64,000 bases of DNA, taken from the NCBI RefSeq assembly GCF_001571105.1, contig NZ_BCTD01000015.1; one strand, given 5' to 3'. The translations under genes and the position numbers were made by a program. The notes below the pieces were generated by a model, which was not told the DNA's origin, searched no databases, and saw nothing but the letters and a program-made list of their open reading frames with translations. The stretch is from Azotobacter vinelandii (lineage in GTDB: Bacteria > Pseudomonadota > Gammaproteobacteria > Pseudomonadales > Pseudomonadaceae). Below, in pieces: positions 1-8,051 of this stretch (position 1 is its first letter; every line of letters begins with the position of its first letter).

Positions 1-35
1 TGTCCGAGCACGGGGCGGATGCGATGGCGCAGTGA
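1..35 (+). CDS. 3' end of an upstream gene (possible)
   Basis: An open frame enters from the window edge and ends with TGA at 33-35, giving the tail SEHGADAMAQ. Too little is visible to name a product. Its only support is that the next gene lies about 130 bases downstream on the same strand. Confidence 0.25.
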   Translation, partial: SEHGADAMAQ

Positions 36-165
36 GACCGAGTGGGGATCGACTGGCAAGGCTTGGTGGCTCCACGCCTGACGGCATGGACTGCCGATAG
101 CGATGCATCCGCCGCATCCGTTCGCGGTGCGCCGCCGGCACGCCGATTCAATCCGAGGAGAGAGC

Positions 166-531
166 ATGTCAGACCTGAACGATCCCCGAGTGCTGTTCGC
201 CGCCGAGCGGACCCTGCTGGCCTGGAACAGGACCGGCCTGGCGCTGATCGCCTTCGGCTTCGTGGTGGAGCGTTCCGGCCTGTTGGTCCGGGCGCTCGCC
301 CCCGACAGTCCGGCTGCGAAGGATTCGGTCGTCACCTTCTGGCTGGGGCTGGCCTTCATCGCGTTGGGTGCCTTTGTCGCCGTCTATTCGTGCCGGGAGT
401 ACCTGGTGGTGCTGAGAACCCTGACGCCTGTCGAATATCCGCCGGGTTACGACGCCCGCTGGGGGATCGCCGTGAACCTGATCGTCGCGCTGCTCGGCAG
501 CGGCCTGGCGCTGGTTCTGTACTGGCGTTGA
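166..531 (+). CDS. DUF202 family inner-membrane protein (YidH-like)
   Basis: A 121-residue protein with the DUF202 signature near its N-terminus (RVLFAAERTLLAWNRTGLAL), followed by three hydrophobic segments at about residues 20-41, 57-79 and 97-119. Proteins of this family are small inner-membrane proteins of unknown function. The start at 166 is chosen because GAGGAGAG lies just upstream and because family members begin only a few residues before this signature; an in-frame ATG at 103 has no such site. The next gene follows about 50 bases later on the same strand, so the two may be cotranscribed. The family assignment is firm, the role unknown. Confidence 0.8.
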   Translation: MSDLNDPRVLFAAERTLLAWNRTGLALIAFGFVVERSGLLVRALAPDSPAAKDSVVTFWLGLAFIALGAFVAVYSCREYLVVLRTLTPVEYPPGYDARWGIAVNLIVALLGSGLALVLYWR

Positions 532-579
532 ATTGCGCGTGATGGCGCCGGGCGCCTGTGCTGAGAAAGGAGAATGGAG

Positions 580-1671
580 ATGGCGAGGCATGCGGCGATC
601 GTTCGAAGACTGTACGCGGCCGGTTTCGTGCTCGCGCTCTGCGCGGGCGCTGTCGCCGGCGGGGAGCCGGGCGGCGGCGGGATCGTCGATGCGGCCGCCC
701 CGCCGGCGGACATGACGTTCGACGAACTGCATCGCCAGATCAAGGCGCTGATCCCGCCGGCGCAAGCCATCGACGAGGGCTCCGCGGCCTTCAACGAGGC
801 CCTGGCGCAGACCGGGGCACCCGTCCTTCAGGAACTGATCGTCCATTCCCGTGACGAGGCGCTGCGCAATGGCGTGGAGCCCATGCCACCGGACGTCCGC
901 CGCCAGCTTGCAGGCTTTCTGCCGGAGCGGGTGCTGGACGCGGTGCGTTACCGGGTGCAGGGCGGCGACGACTTCAGCCTGCAGTGGAACCTGATCCGCT
1001 ATGGCGAGGCTCGCGCCATCGCTCTCGATCACGTCGTGGTGTTCAGGGACGCCGGCGACGCGCTCTACAACCCGACGCTCTGGGCGCACGAGCTGACCCA
1101 TGTCGAGCAGTACCGGCGCTGGGGCATCCCGGAGTTCGCTATCCGCTACCTGCGCGACTACGAGGCCGTGGAGCATGAAGCCTATGAGGCCGAGACGCGC
1201 TATGTGGCCTGGGCGAAGCTGCGCGACGGGCAACGGCTGGCGGCCACCGGCGATTCGGGAGCGGGCCGCCTGCCCGCGCCTTTCCCCGCGGCCGGCAGCT
1301 CCAGCACCTGCGGCACGGCCGCGGCTACCTGCCGGGTCGAGGGTGCCGGCCCCGTCGGCACGCCCTGCTGGTGCAACCTGCCAGCAGGCGCGGCTGCGGG
1401 CTCGCTGGTCCCCGACCCGCCCGCCGCGCCACCAGCCAACGCCTGCCGCAGCACAGGCGGTATCTGCCCCCTGGACGGTGAAATCGCAGCGGGTTCGCCT
1501 TGCACCTGCGTCACCCCCGAAGGCAGCTTTCCCGGCACCGCCGAGCCGCGGAATCTGGGTGACCGCTGTGTGACCCACAGTGGCGCCTGTACGCTGTCCA
1601 GGCCCCTGCTCTCCGGGGAGGCCTGCCATTGTCCGGGGTCGGCGGGAGCGGTGAAGGGACAGGTGCCCTGA
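580..1671 (+). CDS. secreted HExxH (DUF4157-like) protein with Cys-rich C-terminal repeats
   Basis: A 363-residue protein with a hydrophobic signal peptide (about residues 8-28). HELTH near residue 170 has the zinc-metalloprotease form HExxH and is followed by VEQYRRWG and an acidic stretch with further His and Glu, resembling DUF4157-type domains often found next to secreted toxins. From about residue 240 the character changes to Pro/Gly-rich sequence with three repeats of the pattern C-x6-C-x(11-13)-C-x-C. AGGAG at 568-572 is too close to the ATG at 574 but well placed for the ATG at 580, so 580 is preferred. Whether it is an active protease is unknown. The disulfide-rich tail implies a periplasmic or extracellular location. 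Confidence 0.6.
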   Translation: MARHAAIVRRLYAAGFVLALCAGAVAGGEPGGGGIVDAAAPPADMTFDELHRQIKALIPPAQAIDEGSAAFNEALAQTGAPVLQELIVHSRDEALRNGVEPMPPDVRRQLAGFLPERVLDAVRYRVQGGDDFSLQWNLIRYGEARAIALDHVVVFRDAGDALYNPTLWAHELTHVEQYRRWGIPEFAIRYLRDYEAVEHEAYEAETRYVAWAKLRDGQRLAATGDSGAGRLPAPFPAAGSSSTCGTAAATCRVEGAGPVGTPCWCNLPAGAAAGSLVPDPPAAPPANACRSTGGICPLDGEIAAGSPCTCVTPEGSFPGTAEPRNLGDRCVTHSGACTLSRPLLSGEACHCPGSAGAVKGQVP

Positions 1672-2134
1672 TGATGAAATGATATTTCTCCCAGCTCCGC
1701 CTTGCGGAAGGAGGGCGGCCCTGCCGGGACTCCGGCCGGTTGAGGGCAAAGGGTTGCGGCGTCGAGGGAAAAAGAGAAGAAGTTGGAAGCGAATGGGTCG
1801 AGGTATGCGAATGTTCGGTCGATCCTTTCGAGTGGGGTCGAACGATCGCCTCGATTCGCCCGGTGAGCGGGCAATGCTGGGCATGGCGTTGGCATCTGTG
1901 GAGCACGGCCGGTCACTTTCGAGTGCGGTGGCCTGTTGGTATCCAGAAGCCGATAGGTTGAAAAAGGTAGGGGCTGAGGTTTCGAACCTTTGGAAGTGTC
2001 GGTGGCAATTGAATTGTGGTGATAGGAAGTGAGCTCGCACGTCTCGAACTCGGTTACCGACTCGGCGCTATGGCGACCTGCAGCCCTAAACAGGCTTGTC
2101 TTTCCCGTGTCTCTCCCGTGTGCAGCCCGGAGGG
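1672..2134. other. 463-bp intergenic stretch without a supported gene
   Basis: Open frames exist here on both strands but have no ribosome binding site, no recognisable domain, and run into the coding strand of the neighbouring genes. I see small hairpins, such as AGCCC-GGA-GGGCT at 2124-2136, and a short direct repeat (CTCTCCCGTGT). Nothing else is supported. Confidence 0.4.
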
Positions 2135-2377
2135 CTAAAAGTTGAGTCTTTTCTGGGCCTTCGGGAGTTCGCTGATTTCAAAACGCTGCAGGTTTCTGCT
2201 GAATTCGGTTTCGGAACTCTTGATGTGTTTGGCATCGAGGCAAGTTCTCGTTGCGTGCAGTTCCTTCCTCAAGGTATCGACCTGCCTGCTGAACTCATTC
2301 TTCACATCCAGGATCAGGTTGTTGAAGTATAGGGTCAATATCAGAATCAAAGTACAAGCAATCCATCCTGAAGCCAT
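2135..2377 (-). CDS. small membrane-anchored hypothetical protein
   Basis: An 80-residue protein that I do not recognise. It begins with one membrane segment (about residues 4-23, GWIACTLILILTLYFNNLIL). The rest is charged and likely helical, with heptad-like spacing, resembling a single-pass anchor plus coiled coil. On the minus strand AAGGTGA lies 4-5 bases before the ATG, a good ribosome binding site. Base composition is clearly AT-richer than the rest of the window, which suggests foreign origin or relaxed selection. No neighbour hints at its role. It sits alone in a gene-poor pocket between a secreted protein and a patatin gene. Confidence 0.5.
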   Translation of the reverse strand: MASGWIACTLILILTLYFNNLILDVKNEFSRQVDTLRKELHATRTCLDAKHIKSSETEFSRNLQRFEISELPKAQKRLNF

Positions 2378-2706
2378 TTGTCACCTTGCACGCTTTTGTA
2401 ATCGATACGGTCGATGGAATGGTTTTGGTGAAAATATCGTTCATGCCCGTTTTCCCCTGTCGAATGCCAAGTACTTGGTTTTGATCTGTTTTTATTGATC
2501 TTTCAGAAATATATGTTGTGCCGATGAGCGAAGACTCTCCGCCCCGCCTTTGCGGAGGACCCCGAGTGTTCCGACGCATGAAAGTCGTAATGGCGCATTC
2601 ATATAAGGACCCGGCAATGTCAGGTTGTCTTGGTATCGAGGGGCGGTAACCATCGTGGGTTGGGGATAAGTTAGCTCCTTGGTGTGATGTCATATTGATT
2701 TCATTT

Positions 2707-2742
2707 CGACACTGAATGGCCATGGATGGCTATTCAGTGTCG
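2707..2742. repeat. strong inverted repeat / hairpin (16-bp stem)
   Basis: Perfect 11-base arms at 2707-2717 (CGACACTGAAT) and 2732-2742 are extended inward by five more pairs (one G-T), leaving a four-base loop at 2723-2726. No T-run follows on either strand, so it is not a standard intrinsic terminator. TATAAT follows immediately at 2744-2749. It may be an operator, a transposon scar or a structured RNA element. Confidence 0.6.
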
Positions 2743-3259
2743 CTATAATATCGCGGCGTCATAAAAGTGCCACCTATCCGTGGCTTTTCCAAGTCCCCAT
2801 GTGAAGTGCCATTATTTTGGCTTGCTTTGCTCGCCGAAAGGCTTGCACGAAGCTATCAGGGGATTTTCCGAGAGCGATCTGGTGGGATTTGACGGAAAGC
2901 GCCATCTGCGAAGAGTCCGATATGCAAGATGCAAGCGAGCAATTCGCGGTAAGTGCCGCATGGGCTCGCCTTTCATCCGGCAAGGTCGATAATCATGGCA
3001 TATGGCTATCATTGCGGGCTTCGCCGCATCGCCTGATGTCGCCTGCTTGAGTGGGGCTGGCGTGCTCTTGGGTATGTCCGTGTTTGTCAATAGTGGCAAA
3101 TGAAAGCTTTTTGCTTTTTCTTATAGCCGTTTGTCGGTATTTCCGAGATTTTGGAATATCGCAATGAATTTTAAGTACAATGCGGCGAGGTTCGTGTTAC
3201 CGATCGCCTAAGAAACGTAGTGCCGAAAATATTCCTTTGTCGTTGTTTTGGGGGAAGCC
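2743..3259. other. AT-rich intergenic stretch upstream of the patatin gene
   Basis: About 500 bases with lower GC than the surroundings and no supported gene; short open frames on both strands lack ribosome sites and family resemblance. A possible promoter for the gene at 3260 has TACAAT at 3176-3181, but no convincing -35 box. TATAAT at 2744-2749 could drive a transcript into this region. Confidence 0.35.
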
Positions 3260-4303
3260 ATGTCTTCACCAGGACCAGACAGGATGAAACGAGGCCACCC
3301 GCGGGTGGACCTCGCGCTGCAGGGAGGCGGTGCCCACGGAGCTTTTACCTGGGGCGTGCTCGACCGGTTGCTCGAAGAGCCGGAGCTTCAACTGGATGGC
3401 ATCTCGGGAACCTCGGCCGGGGCCATGAATGCGGCCGTCCTGGTGGACGGCTATGCCAAGGGCGGGCCGGAGAGTGCCCGCCGCGCGCTGGAGACATTCT
3501 GGCGCCGGGTCTCGAAGGCCGCGCGCTTCAGTCCGTTCCGGCGCAGCCCGCTCGATGTGTTGCTGGGGCGCTGGACCCTGGACTACTCGCCCATGTTCCT
3601 GACCATGGACATGGTCGCGCGGGTGTTCTCTCCCTACGACCTGAACCCGGGCGGGAGCAATCCGCTGCGCGCCATCCTCGAGGAGTCCATCGACTTCGCG
3701 CATCTGGCCGACAGTCCGATCAAGCTGTTCGTCACCGCGACCAACGTGCGCACCGGACGCGGGCGGGTGTTCCGCAACGGCGACCTGACGCTCGATGCGT
3801 TGCTGGCCTCGGCCTGTCTGCCGAACCTGTTCCAGGCCATCGAGATCGACGGTGACGCCTATTGGGACGGGGGCTACGCCGGCAATCCCACGATCACGCC
3901 GCTGGTGCGCGAGTGCGAGTCGAGCGACACCATCCTGGTGCAGATCAATCCCATCGAGCGTCCGGGTACGCCGCGCTCGGCGCGCAACATCCTCAGCCGT
4001 CTCAACGAGGTTTCCTTCAACTCCGTGCTGTTGAAGGAACTGAAGATGATCGCGCTGCTGCGTCAGATGGTCTGTCTCGGTGACAACGAAAGCGCCCGCT
4101 GGGCCTCGATGCGGATTCACCGGATCTCCAGCGATGTGCTGCTGGAGCTGGGCTACTCCTCGAAGCTGAACGGGGAGTGGGCGTTCCTGACGATGCTGCG
4201 CGACCAGGGCCGCAAGGCCGCCGAGGGTTTCCTCGAGGCGCATCGCAAGGACCTGGGCCGGCGTTCGACGCTGGATCTGGATGTCCTGCTGGAAGGGGTG
4301 TGA
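3260..4303 (+). CDS. patatin-like phospholipase
   Basis: A 347-residue lipid acyl hydrolase of the patatin family. The oxyanion-hole motif GGGAHG is at residues 22-27, the nucleophile elbow G-T-S-A-G at 50-54 (Ser52), and the catalytic Asp is in DGG at 203-205, so the Ser-Asp dyad is complete. No signal peptide is visible, so it is probably cytoplasmic or peripheral to the membrane. The ATG at 3260 is preceded by GGGGAAG; an in-frame TTG at 3248 is a less likely start. The gene stands alone on its strand, ending at a hairpin shared with the convergent lipoprotein gene. The substrate is not evident. Confidence 0.85.
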   Translation: MSSPGPDRMKRGHPRVDLALQGGGAHGAFTWGVLDRLLEEPELQLDGISGTSAGAMNAAVLVDGYAKGGPESARRALETFWRRVSKAARFSPFRRSPLDVLLGRWTLDYSPMFLTMDMVARVFSPYDLNPGGSNPLRAILEESIDFAHLADSPIKLFVTATNVRTGRGRVFRNGDLTLDALLASACLPNLFQAIEIDGDAYWDGGYAGNPTITPLVRECESSDTILVQINPIERPGTPRSARNILSRLNEVSFNSVLLKELKMIALLRQMVCLGDNESARWASMRIHRISSDVLLELGYSSKLNGEWAFLTMLRDQGRKAAEGFLEAHRKDLGRRSTLDLDVLLEGV

Positions 4304-4306
4304 CGC

Positions 4307-4333
4307 CGCCGGCCGTCGTGCCGGCCGGCGTTT
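4307..4333. terminator. hairpin between convergent genes
   Basis: Nine-base arms (CGCCGGCCG at 4307-4315 and its complement at 4322-4330) with a six-base loop, followed by TTT on the plus strand. It lies immediately after the patatin stop and touches the end of the convergent lipoprotein gene, so it probably ends transcription of the patatin gene. Confidence 0.55.
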
Positions 4334-4890
4334 CAATGCGGCGGATATTGCGACAGCACCCGGGATACGGTCTCGCGGATCATCCGGGTGCGCTCGGCCG
4401 GATCGTAGGGTCCCTCGCGCAGGATCTGCTGGGCGCTGCCGCGCCAGACCAGCTTGCCGTCGCGGCTATCGTAGAAGTCGATCTGCAGGGTGCCGACCTG
4501 GTAGTCGTAGGTGCGCGTTTCGCCGAAGCCGGGGCCGCCCCAGTAGCCATACCAGGGATTGCCCCAGTAGCCGCCGGGGTAGGAGGTGATCTGGCTCTGG
4601 CGCTGGTCGACGACCAGCCAGACCTGCACCCGGATGTCGCTCCGGTTACCGGACGGGGCCTGGCGCAGGCCGCGCTGGTCGAGCTGCTCGGCCACGGCGG
4701 CACGTACGCGCTGCTCCGTCAGGTCGCTTCTGAGGCGCGGGTCGGAGGGGCGGAACTGCAGCGCCGGTTCCTGCCAGCTCCAGGTGCGGTAGGCGCCGAA
4801 ATCGCGGCTGGGGTCGAAGTCGCGCTCGAGCTGGACGCTCTGGCAGGCTGCGAGCAGCAGTAGAAGAGGCAGCAGCATACGGATTCGCAT
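4333..4890 (-). CDS. DUF4136 lipoprotein
   Basis: A 185-residue protein with a signal sequence ending in the lipobox LLAAC (Cys16), followed by a DUF4136 domain. The domain has the typical opening (YRTWSW), a central helix with QLDQRGLRQ, and a C-terminal half ending with WRGSAQQIL. An insertion rich in Gly, Tyr and Trp lies at about residues 105-125. It is predicted to be lipid-anchored in the envelope; family function is unknown. The next gene on the same strand, at 5128, encodes a paralogue with the same layout, so this looks like a local duplication followed by divergence. Confidence 0.8.
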   Translation of the reverse strand: MRIRMLLPLLLLLAACQSVQLERDFDPSRDFGAYRTWSWQEPALQFRPSDPRLRSDLTEQRVRAAVAEQLDQRGLRQAPSGNRSDIRVQVWLVVDQRQSQITSYPGGYWGNPWYGYWGGPGFGETRTYDYQVGTLQIDFYDSRDGKLVWRGSAQQILREGPYDPAERTRMIRETVSRVLSQYPPH

Positions 4891-5127
4891 GGTGGTTTCT
4901 CCGGTGGCGGTGCATGCGGCGGATGGACCGTCGCGGACGTTGTTCCCTTCGCTTCGGCCGGTTTTCCCCCGAGAGGAGGGGAAAGGGCGGTGTCGCTTTC
5001 CAATCTAAAGTTTGTGCGTAACCAATCCATAACCGATCGGTGAGCGAGGATTTTCGAGCCTGCGGCGCTCGTGCGACTTGTCGATGGTCAAACATTCTTG
5101 AAGGTCGATGGCGGGCTCCATTCGGGG

Positions 5128-5733
5128 CTACGGCGGAAAGCCTTGCAGGGCGAGCCGGGCCGCCTGCTGCAGAGCCCTGGCGCGGCCGCTCCGCTCGGCG
5201 TCGACGCGGGCCTCGCCGCTGCCGTGCCAGAGCCGCCGACCATCCGTGCCGGCGGTGAACGCGATGCGCACCACCAGCACCTGTTCCTCGTAGCGGTAGA
5301 CGAGGGGAGCCCGGCCCCATACCCCGAAACGATCCCAGTGATGGCCGTAGCCGTAGTAGCCGCCAAAGCGATCGTAGTAATCCCTGTAGATGCGGATACG
5401 CCGCTTCAGGGTCAACTGCGCACTGACCCGCAGATCCGCCTCGGCGCCCGGACGGACCGGACGCAGGCCGCGCTGGTCCAGCTCGGCGGAGAGGATTTCC
5501 TGCACCTGGGCGGCATCCAGGCCGGCGTCGCCGTCCGGCGGGCGGCCGTGCAGCCAGGCCCAGTCGCGGTAGGCGGCGTAGTCCCTGGGCGGGGCCGGAT
5601 AGACGCCCGGCTCGAAGGGCGTGGCGGCCGTGGGGGGCGCCGGAGGCAGGGGCAGGGATTCGGCGCGGTAGGGATTGGGGCCCTGGCAGGCGCCGAGCGC
5701 GAGACAGAGCGACAGTGCGGCCAGGCGATGCAT
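5128..5733 (-). CDS. second DUF4136 lipoprotein (paralogue)
   Basis: A 201-residue lipoprotein with lipobox LALGAC (Cys16 from the chosen start) and a DUF4136 domain: AAYRDWAW near the front, ELDQRGLRPVRP in the middle and RLWHGSGEARV near the end. It carries a Tyr/Gly-rich insertion like its neighbour at 4333. The ATG at 5733 has GAGGG upstream; the in-frame GTG at 5748 would add five residues and has no clear site. About 240 bases separate it from its paralogue, so the two are not tightly coupled. The role in the envelope is unknown. Confidence 0.75.
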   Translation of the reverse strand: MHRLAALSLCLALGACQGPNPYRAESLPLPPAPPTAATPFEPGVYPAPPRDYAAYRDWAWLHGRPPDGDAGLDAAQVQEILSAELDQRGLRPVRPGAEADLRVSAQLTLKRRIRIYRDYYDRFGGYYGYGHHWDRFGVWGRAPLVYRYEEQVLVVRIAFTAGTDGRRLWHGSGEARVDAERSGRARALQQAARLALQGFPP

Positions 5734-5812
5734 GCGGGTGGCCCTCACCCCGGTGGGGAGCGGGGAAATGCTCGGGCTTCGCTCCTGGAACGGCGATACC
5801 CTCGTTACAAGC

Positions 5813-6571
5813 TTAGCAAGTCGGATGTGGCCGGCAGAGCCAATGCAGGTAGCGGCCGAGACCGGCGAAGGCCGGGTGACGGCGGTAGGCCAGTTCCATT
5901 TCCAGAAGGTCGGGCAGTTCCGCCCGGGCCTGGAATTCCACCGGCATGTAGTCGTGGAAGACCCGCACGCCGCTTTCGCCGTCGATCCGCCAGGCGCTCT
6001 GCATCGCGGCCTTCAGCTCGCGCGGGTCGAGCGGGCGCTGCGGGGTCAGGCTGCGGCCTTCGCCGGCGAACTGTTCCTTGCGCAGCTTGCGGAAGTGGCC
6101 CTTGAGCAGGTTGCGGTAGATCAGCGCGTCCTTATTGTAGAAGGCCAGCGACAGCCAGCCGCCGGGTGCGCTGAACTGGTGCAGCACGGGGAGGATGCGC
6201 AGCGGCTCGGCCAGCCATTCCAGCACGGCGTGGCAGAGCACCAGATCGAAGGGGGCATCGAGCCGGCCGGGCAGTTCCTGCCAGGGTGCCTGGACGAAAG
6301 TGGCCCGCTGGCCGGCGGCGGCGAAGCGTTCGCGGGCGGCACCGAGCATCGGCGCAGCCGGCTCGGCGAGGGTCACGAGGTGGCCGCGCTTGGCCAGCCA
6401 GAGCGCCATGTGGCCGAGTCCGGCACCGACGTCGAGCACCCGCAGCGGGCGTTCGGGCAAGACTTCGGCCAGGTCGGCCTGGAGCACGGCGAGGCGGATC
6501 GCGCCCTTGGCGCCGCCGTAGATCTTCTCGGCGAAACGCAGGGCCAGGTCGTCGAAGTGGCGGTCGCTCAT
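5813..6571 (-). CDS. cmoM: tRNA U34 carboxymethyl(oxyuridine) methyltransferase CmoM
   Basis: A 252-residue SAM-dependent methyltransferase that matches the E. coli CmoM (formerly SmtA) pattern: the opening DRHFDDLALRFAEKIYGG, the SAM-binding motif VLDVGAGLG near residue 45, HAVLEWLAEP in the middle and GVRVFHDYMP late in the protein. CmoM methylates the carboxyl of 5-carboxymethoxyuridine at the wobble position of certain tRNAs. Its start overlaps the stop of the upstream pyrophosphatase gene by four bases (ATGA), so the two are translationally coupled. Confidence 0.88.
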   Translation of the reverse strand: MSDRHFDDLALRFAEKIYGGAKGAIRLAVLQADLAEVLPERPLRVLDVGAGLGHMALWLAKRGHLVTLAEPAAPMLGAARERFAAAGQRATFVQAPWQELPGRLDAPFDLVLCHAVLEWLAEPLRILPVLHQFSAPGGWLSLAFYNKDALIYRNLLKGHFRKLRKEQFAGEGRSLTPQRPLDPRELKAAMQSAWRIDGESGVRVFHDYMPVEFQARAELPDLLEMELAYRRHPAFAGLGRYLHWLCRPHPTC

Positions 6572-6873
6572 CGGGCGAAGCGCCGTTCGCTGTCGGCCAG
6601 CTTGGCGCGCACCACCTCGTCCAGATCCAGGCCGAGTTCGGCGCAGAGCAAGAGGAGGTAGAGGACCACGTCGCCGATCTCCTGGCCGGCGTGCGCCAGT
6701 TCGTCGGCGGGCAGGGCGCGGGATTCGTCCTCGCTTTTCCACTGGAAGATCTCCACCAACTCAGCCATTTCCACGTTGGCGGCCATCGCCAGGTTCTTCG
6801 GGCTGTGGAAGCGTTGCCAATCGTTGGTGTCACGGATGGCGTGCAGGCGGCGGGTGAGTTCGGTGGTGTTCAT
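6568..6873 (-). CDS. MazG-like nucleotide pyrophosphohydrolase
   Basis: A 101-residue all-alpha NTP pyrophosphatase. The two acidic metal-binding motifs of this superfamily are present: EMAELVEIFQWK in the middle and EIGDVVLYLLLL further on. The opening HAIRDTNDWQRFHSPKNLA is typical of short MazG-like proteins related to dCTP pyrophosphatase. It probably removes non-canonical or excess nucleoside triphosphates. The ATG at 6873 is chosen because the conserved family start lies there. It is coupled to cmoM by an ATGA overlap. The exact substrate cannot be read from sequence. Confidence 0.8.
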   Translation of the reverse strand: MNTTELTRRLHAIRDTNDWQRFHSPKNLAMAANVEMAELVEIFQWKSEDESRALPADELAHAGQEIGDVVLYLLLLCAELGLDLDEVVRAKLADSERRFAR

Positions 6874-6952
6874 GGGTGGCTCCGACGGAAAGGCCGATAG
6901 CTTCGGCCGTCGGCGGCCAGGCCGCAAGTGCGGCCTGGCTGGGCCGTGCCTG

Positions 6953-8041
6953 TCAGTATTCCCAGAAGATCCGCTGCAGCTCCTTGCTGTCCTGCGTCCG
7001 GGTCAGCGCGACCATGGCGAGGATGCGCGCCTTCTGCGGATTGAGGTCGTGGGCGACCACCCAGTCGTAGCGGTCGTCCGGCTGTTCGGCGTTGCGCAGG
7101 ACGAAGCCGCCCTGGTCGGCGCGCGAGGAACGGATGATCTGCAGGCCTTCCTCGCGCAGCGCGCGCAGGGCCGGCACCAGCGGCGCGGCGACCGAGCCGT
7201 TGCCGGTGCCGGCATGCACGATGGCCTTGGCGCCGGCTCGAGCGAAGGCCCGGTAGGCGGTGTCGTCGAGGTTGCCGTAGGCGTAGGCGATGTCGACCCG
7301 CGGCAGGCTGTCGATCCGGCGGATGTCGAATTCGGAGTCCAGCGTGTGGCGCTTGGCCGGCAGGCGGAACCAGTAGCTCTTGCCTTCCACCACCATGCCC
7401 AGCGGTCCCCAGGGACTCTTGAAGGCCTCGGTCTTGATGTTCAGCGCCTTGGCGACGTCGCGCCCGGAGTGGATCTCGTCGTTCAGAGTCACCAGCACGC
7501 CCTTGCCACGCGCTTGCGGATTGCCGGCCACGGCGACGGCGTTGTACAGGTTGAGCGCGCCGTCGGCGGACAGGGCGGTGCCCGGGCGCATGGAGCCGAC
7601 CACTACGATGGGCTTGTCGGTACGCTCGACCAGGGTGAGGAAGTAGGCGGTTTCCTCCAGGGTGTCGGTGCCATGGGTGATGACGATGCCGTCGACCTCG
7701 GGATTCTCCGCCAGCTCGGCGACACGCCGGCCGAGGGCGAGCAACTGCTCGTTGCCGAAGCTCTCCGAGGCGAGCTGGAACACCTGTTCGCCGCGCGCCT
7801 CGGCGAGGTCCGCGAGTTGCGGTACGCCGGCGAGCAGTTGCTCGACCGGGACCTTGGCGGCCTGGTAGGTGGCGCTGTCGGCGGCGCTGGCGCCGGCTCC
7901 GGCGATGGTGCCGCCGGTGGCGAGTATGGTCACCCGCGGCCGTGGCGGCGCGGTTTCGCTTTCCGCGGCATGCGACGCGGGCGACAGCAGCAGGCCCAGG
8001 GCGAGCAGGACGGGGGCGAGCACGGGCAGGCAGGGCTTCAT
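6953..8041 (-). CDS. ansB: periplasmic glutaminase-asparaginase
   Basis: A 362-residue type II L-asparaginase/glutaminase. A signal peptide ends at about residue 26 (SHA-AES). The first catalytic threonine sits in ATGGTIAG (Thr45) and the second in THGTDT at 122-127, so the active site is complete. It hydrolyses Asn and Gln to Asp and Glu in the periplasm. It is the last gene of an acidic amino acid ABC-transporter operon (aatJ-aatQ-aatM-aatP), 10 bases after aatP, so products of deamidation can be taken up directly. The same arrangement occurs in pseudomonads. Confidence 0.92.
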   Translation of the reverse strand: MKPCLPVLAPVLLALGLLLSPASHAAESETAPPRPRVTILATGGTIAGAGASAADSATYQAAKVPVEQLLAGVPQLADLAEARGEQVFQLASESFGNEQLLALGRRVAELAENPEVDGIVITHGTDTLEETAYFLTLVERTDKPIVVVGSMRPGTALSADGALNLYNAVAVAGNPQARGKGVLVTLNDEIHSGRDVAKALNIKTEAFKSPWGPLGMVVEGKSYWFRLPAKRHTLDSEFDIRRIDSLPRVDIAYAYGNLDDTAYRAFARAGAKAIVHAGTGNGSVAAPLVPALRALREEGLQIIRSSRADQGGFVLRNAEQPDDRYDWVVAHDLNPQKARILAMVALTRTQDSKELQRIFWEY

Positions 8042-8051
8042 GCACGGGCCC

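Noticed and set aside
169..2040. Very long open frame on the minus strand
   Set aside because: It is an antisense shadow of the DUF202 and HExxH genes in GC-rich DNA; no domain, low complexity, no ribosome site.
2295..2723. A 142-codon minus-strand frame in the AT-rich pocket
   Set aside because: No recognisable family, and it crosses the strong hairpin. An internal ATG at 2444 with AGGGG upstream would give only 49 residues overlapping the better-supported gene at 2377.
2774..3099. Several overlapping short frames on both strands
   Set aside because: None has a ribosome site or family resemblance, and no frame is clearly better than the others.
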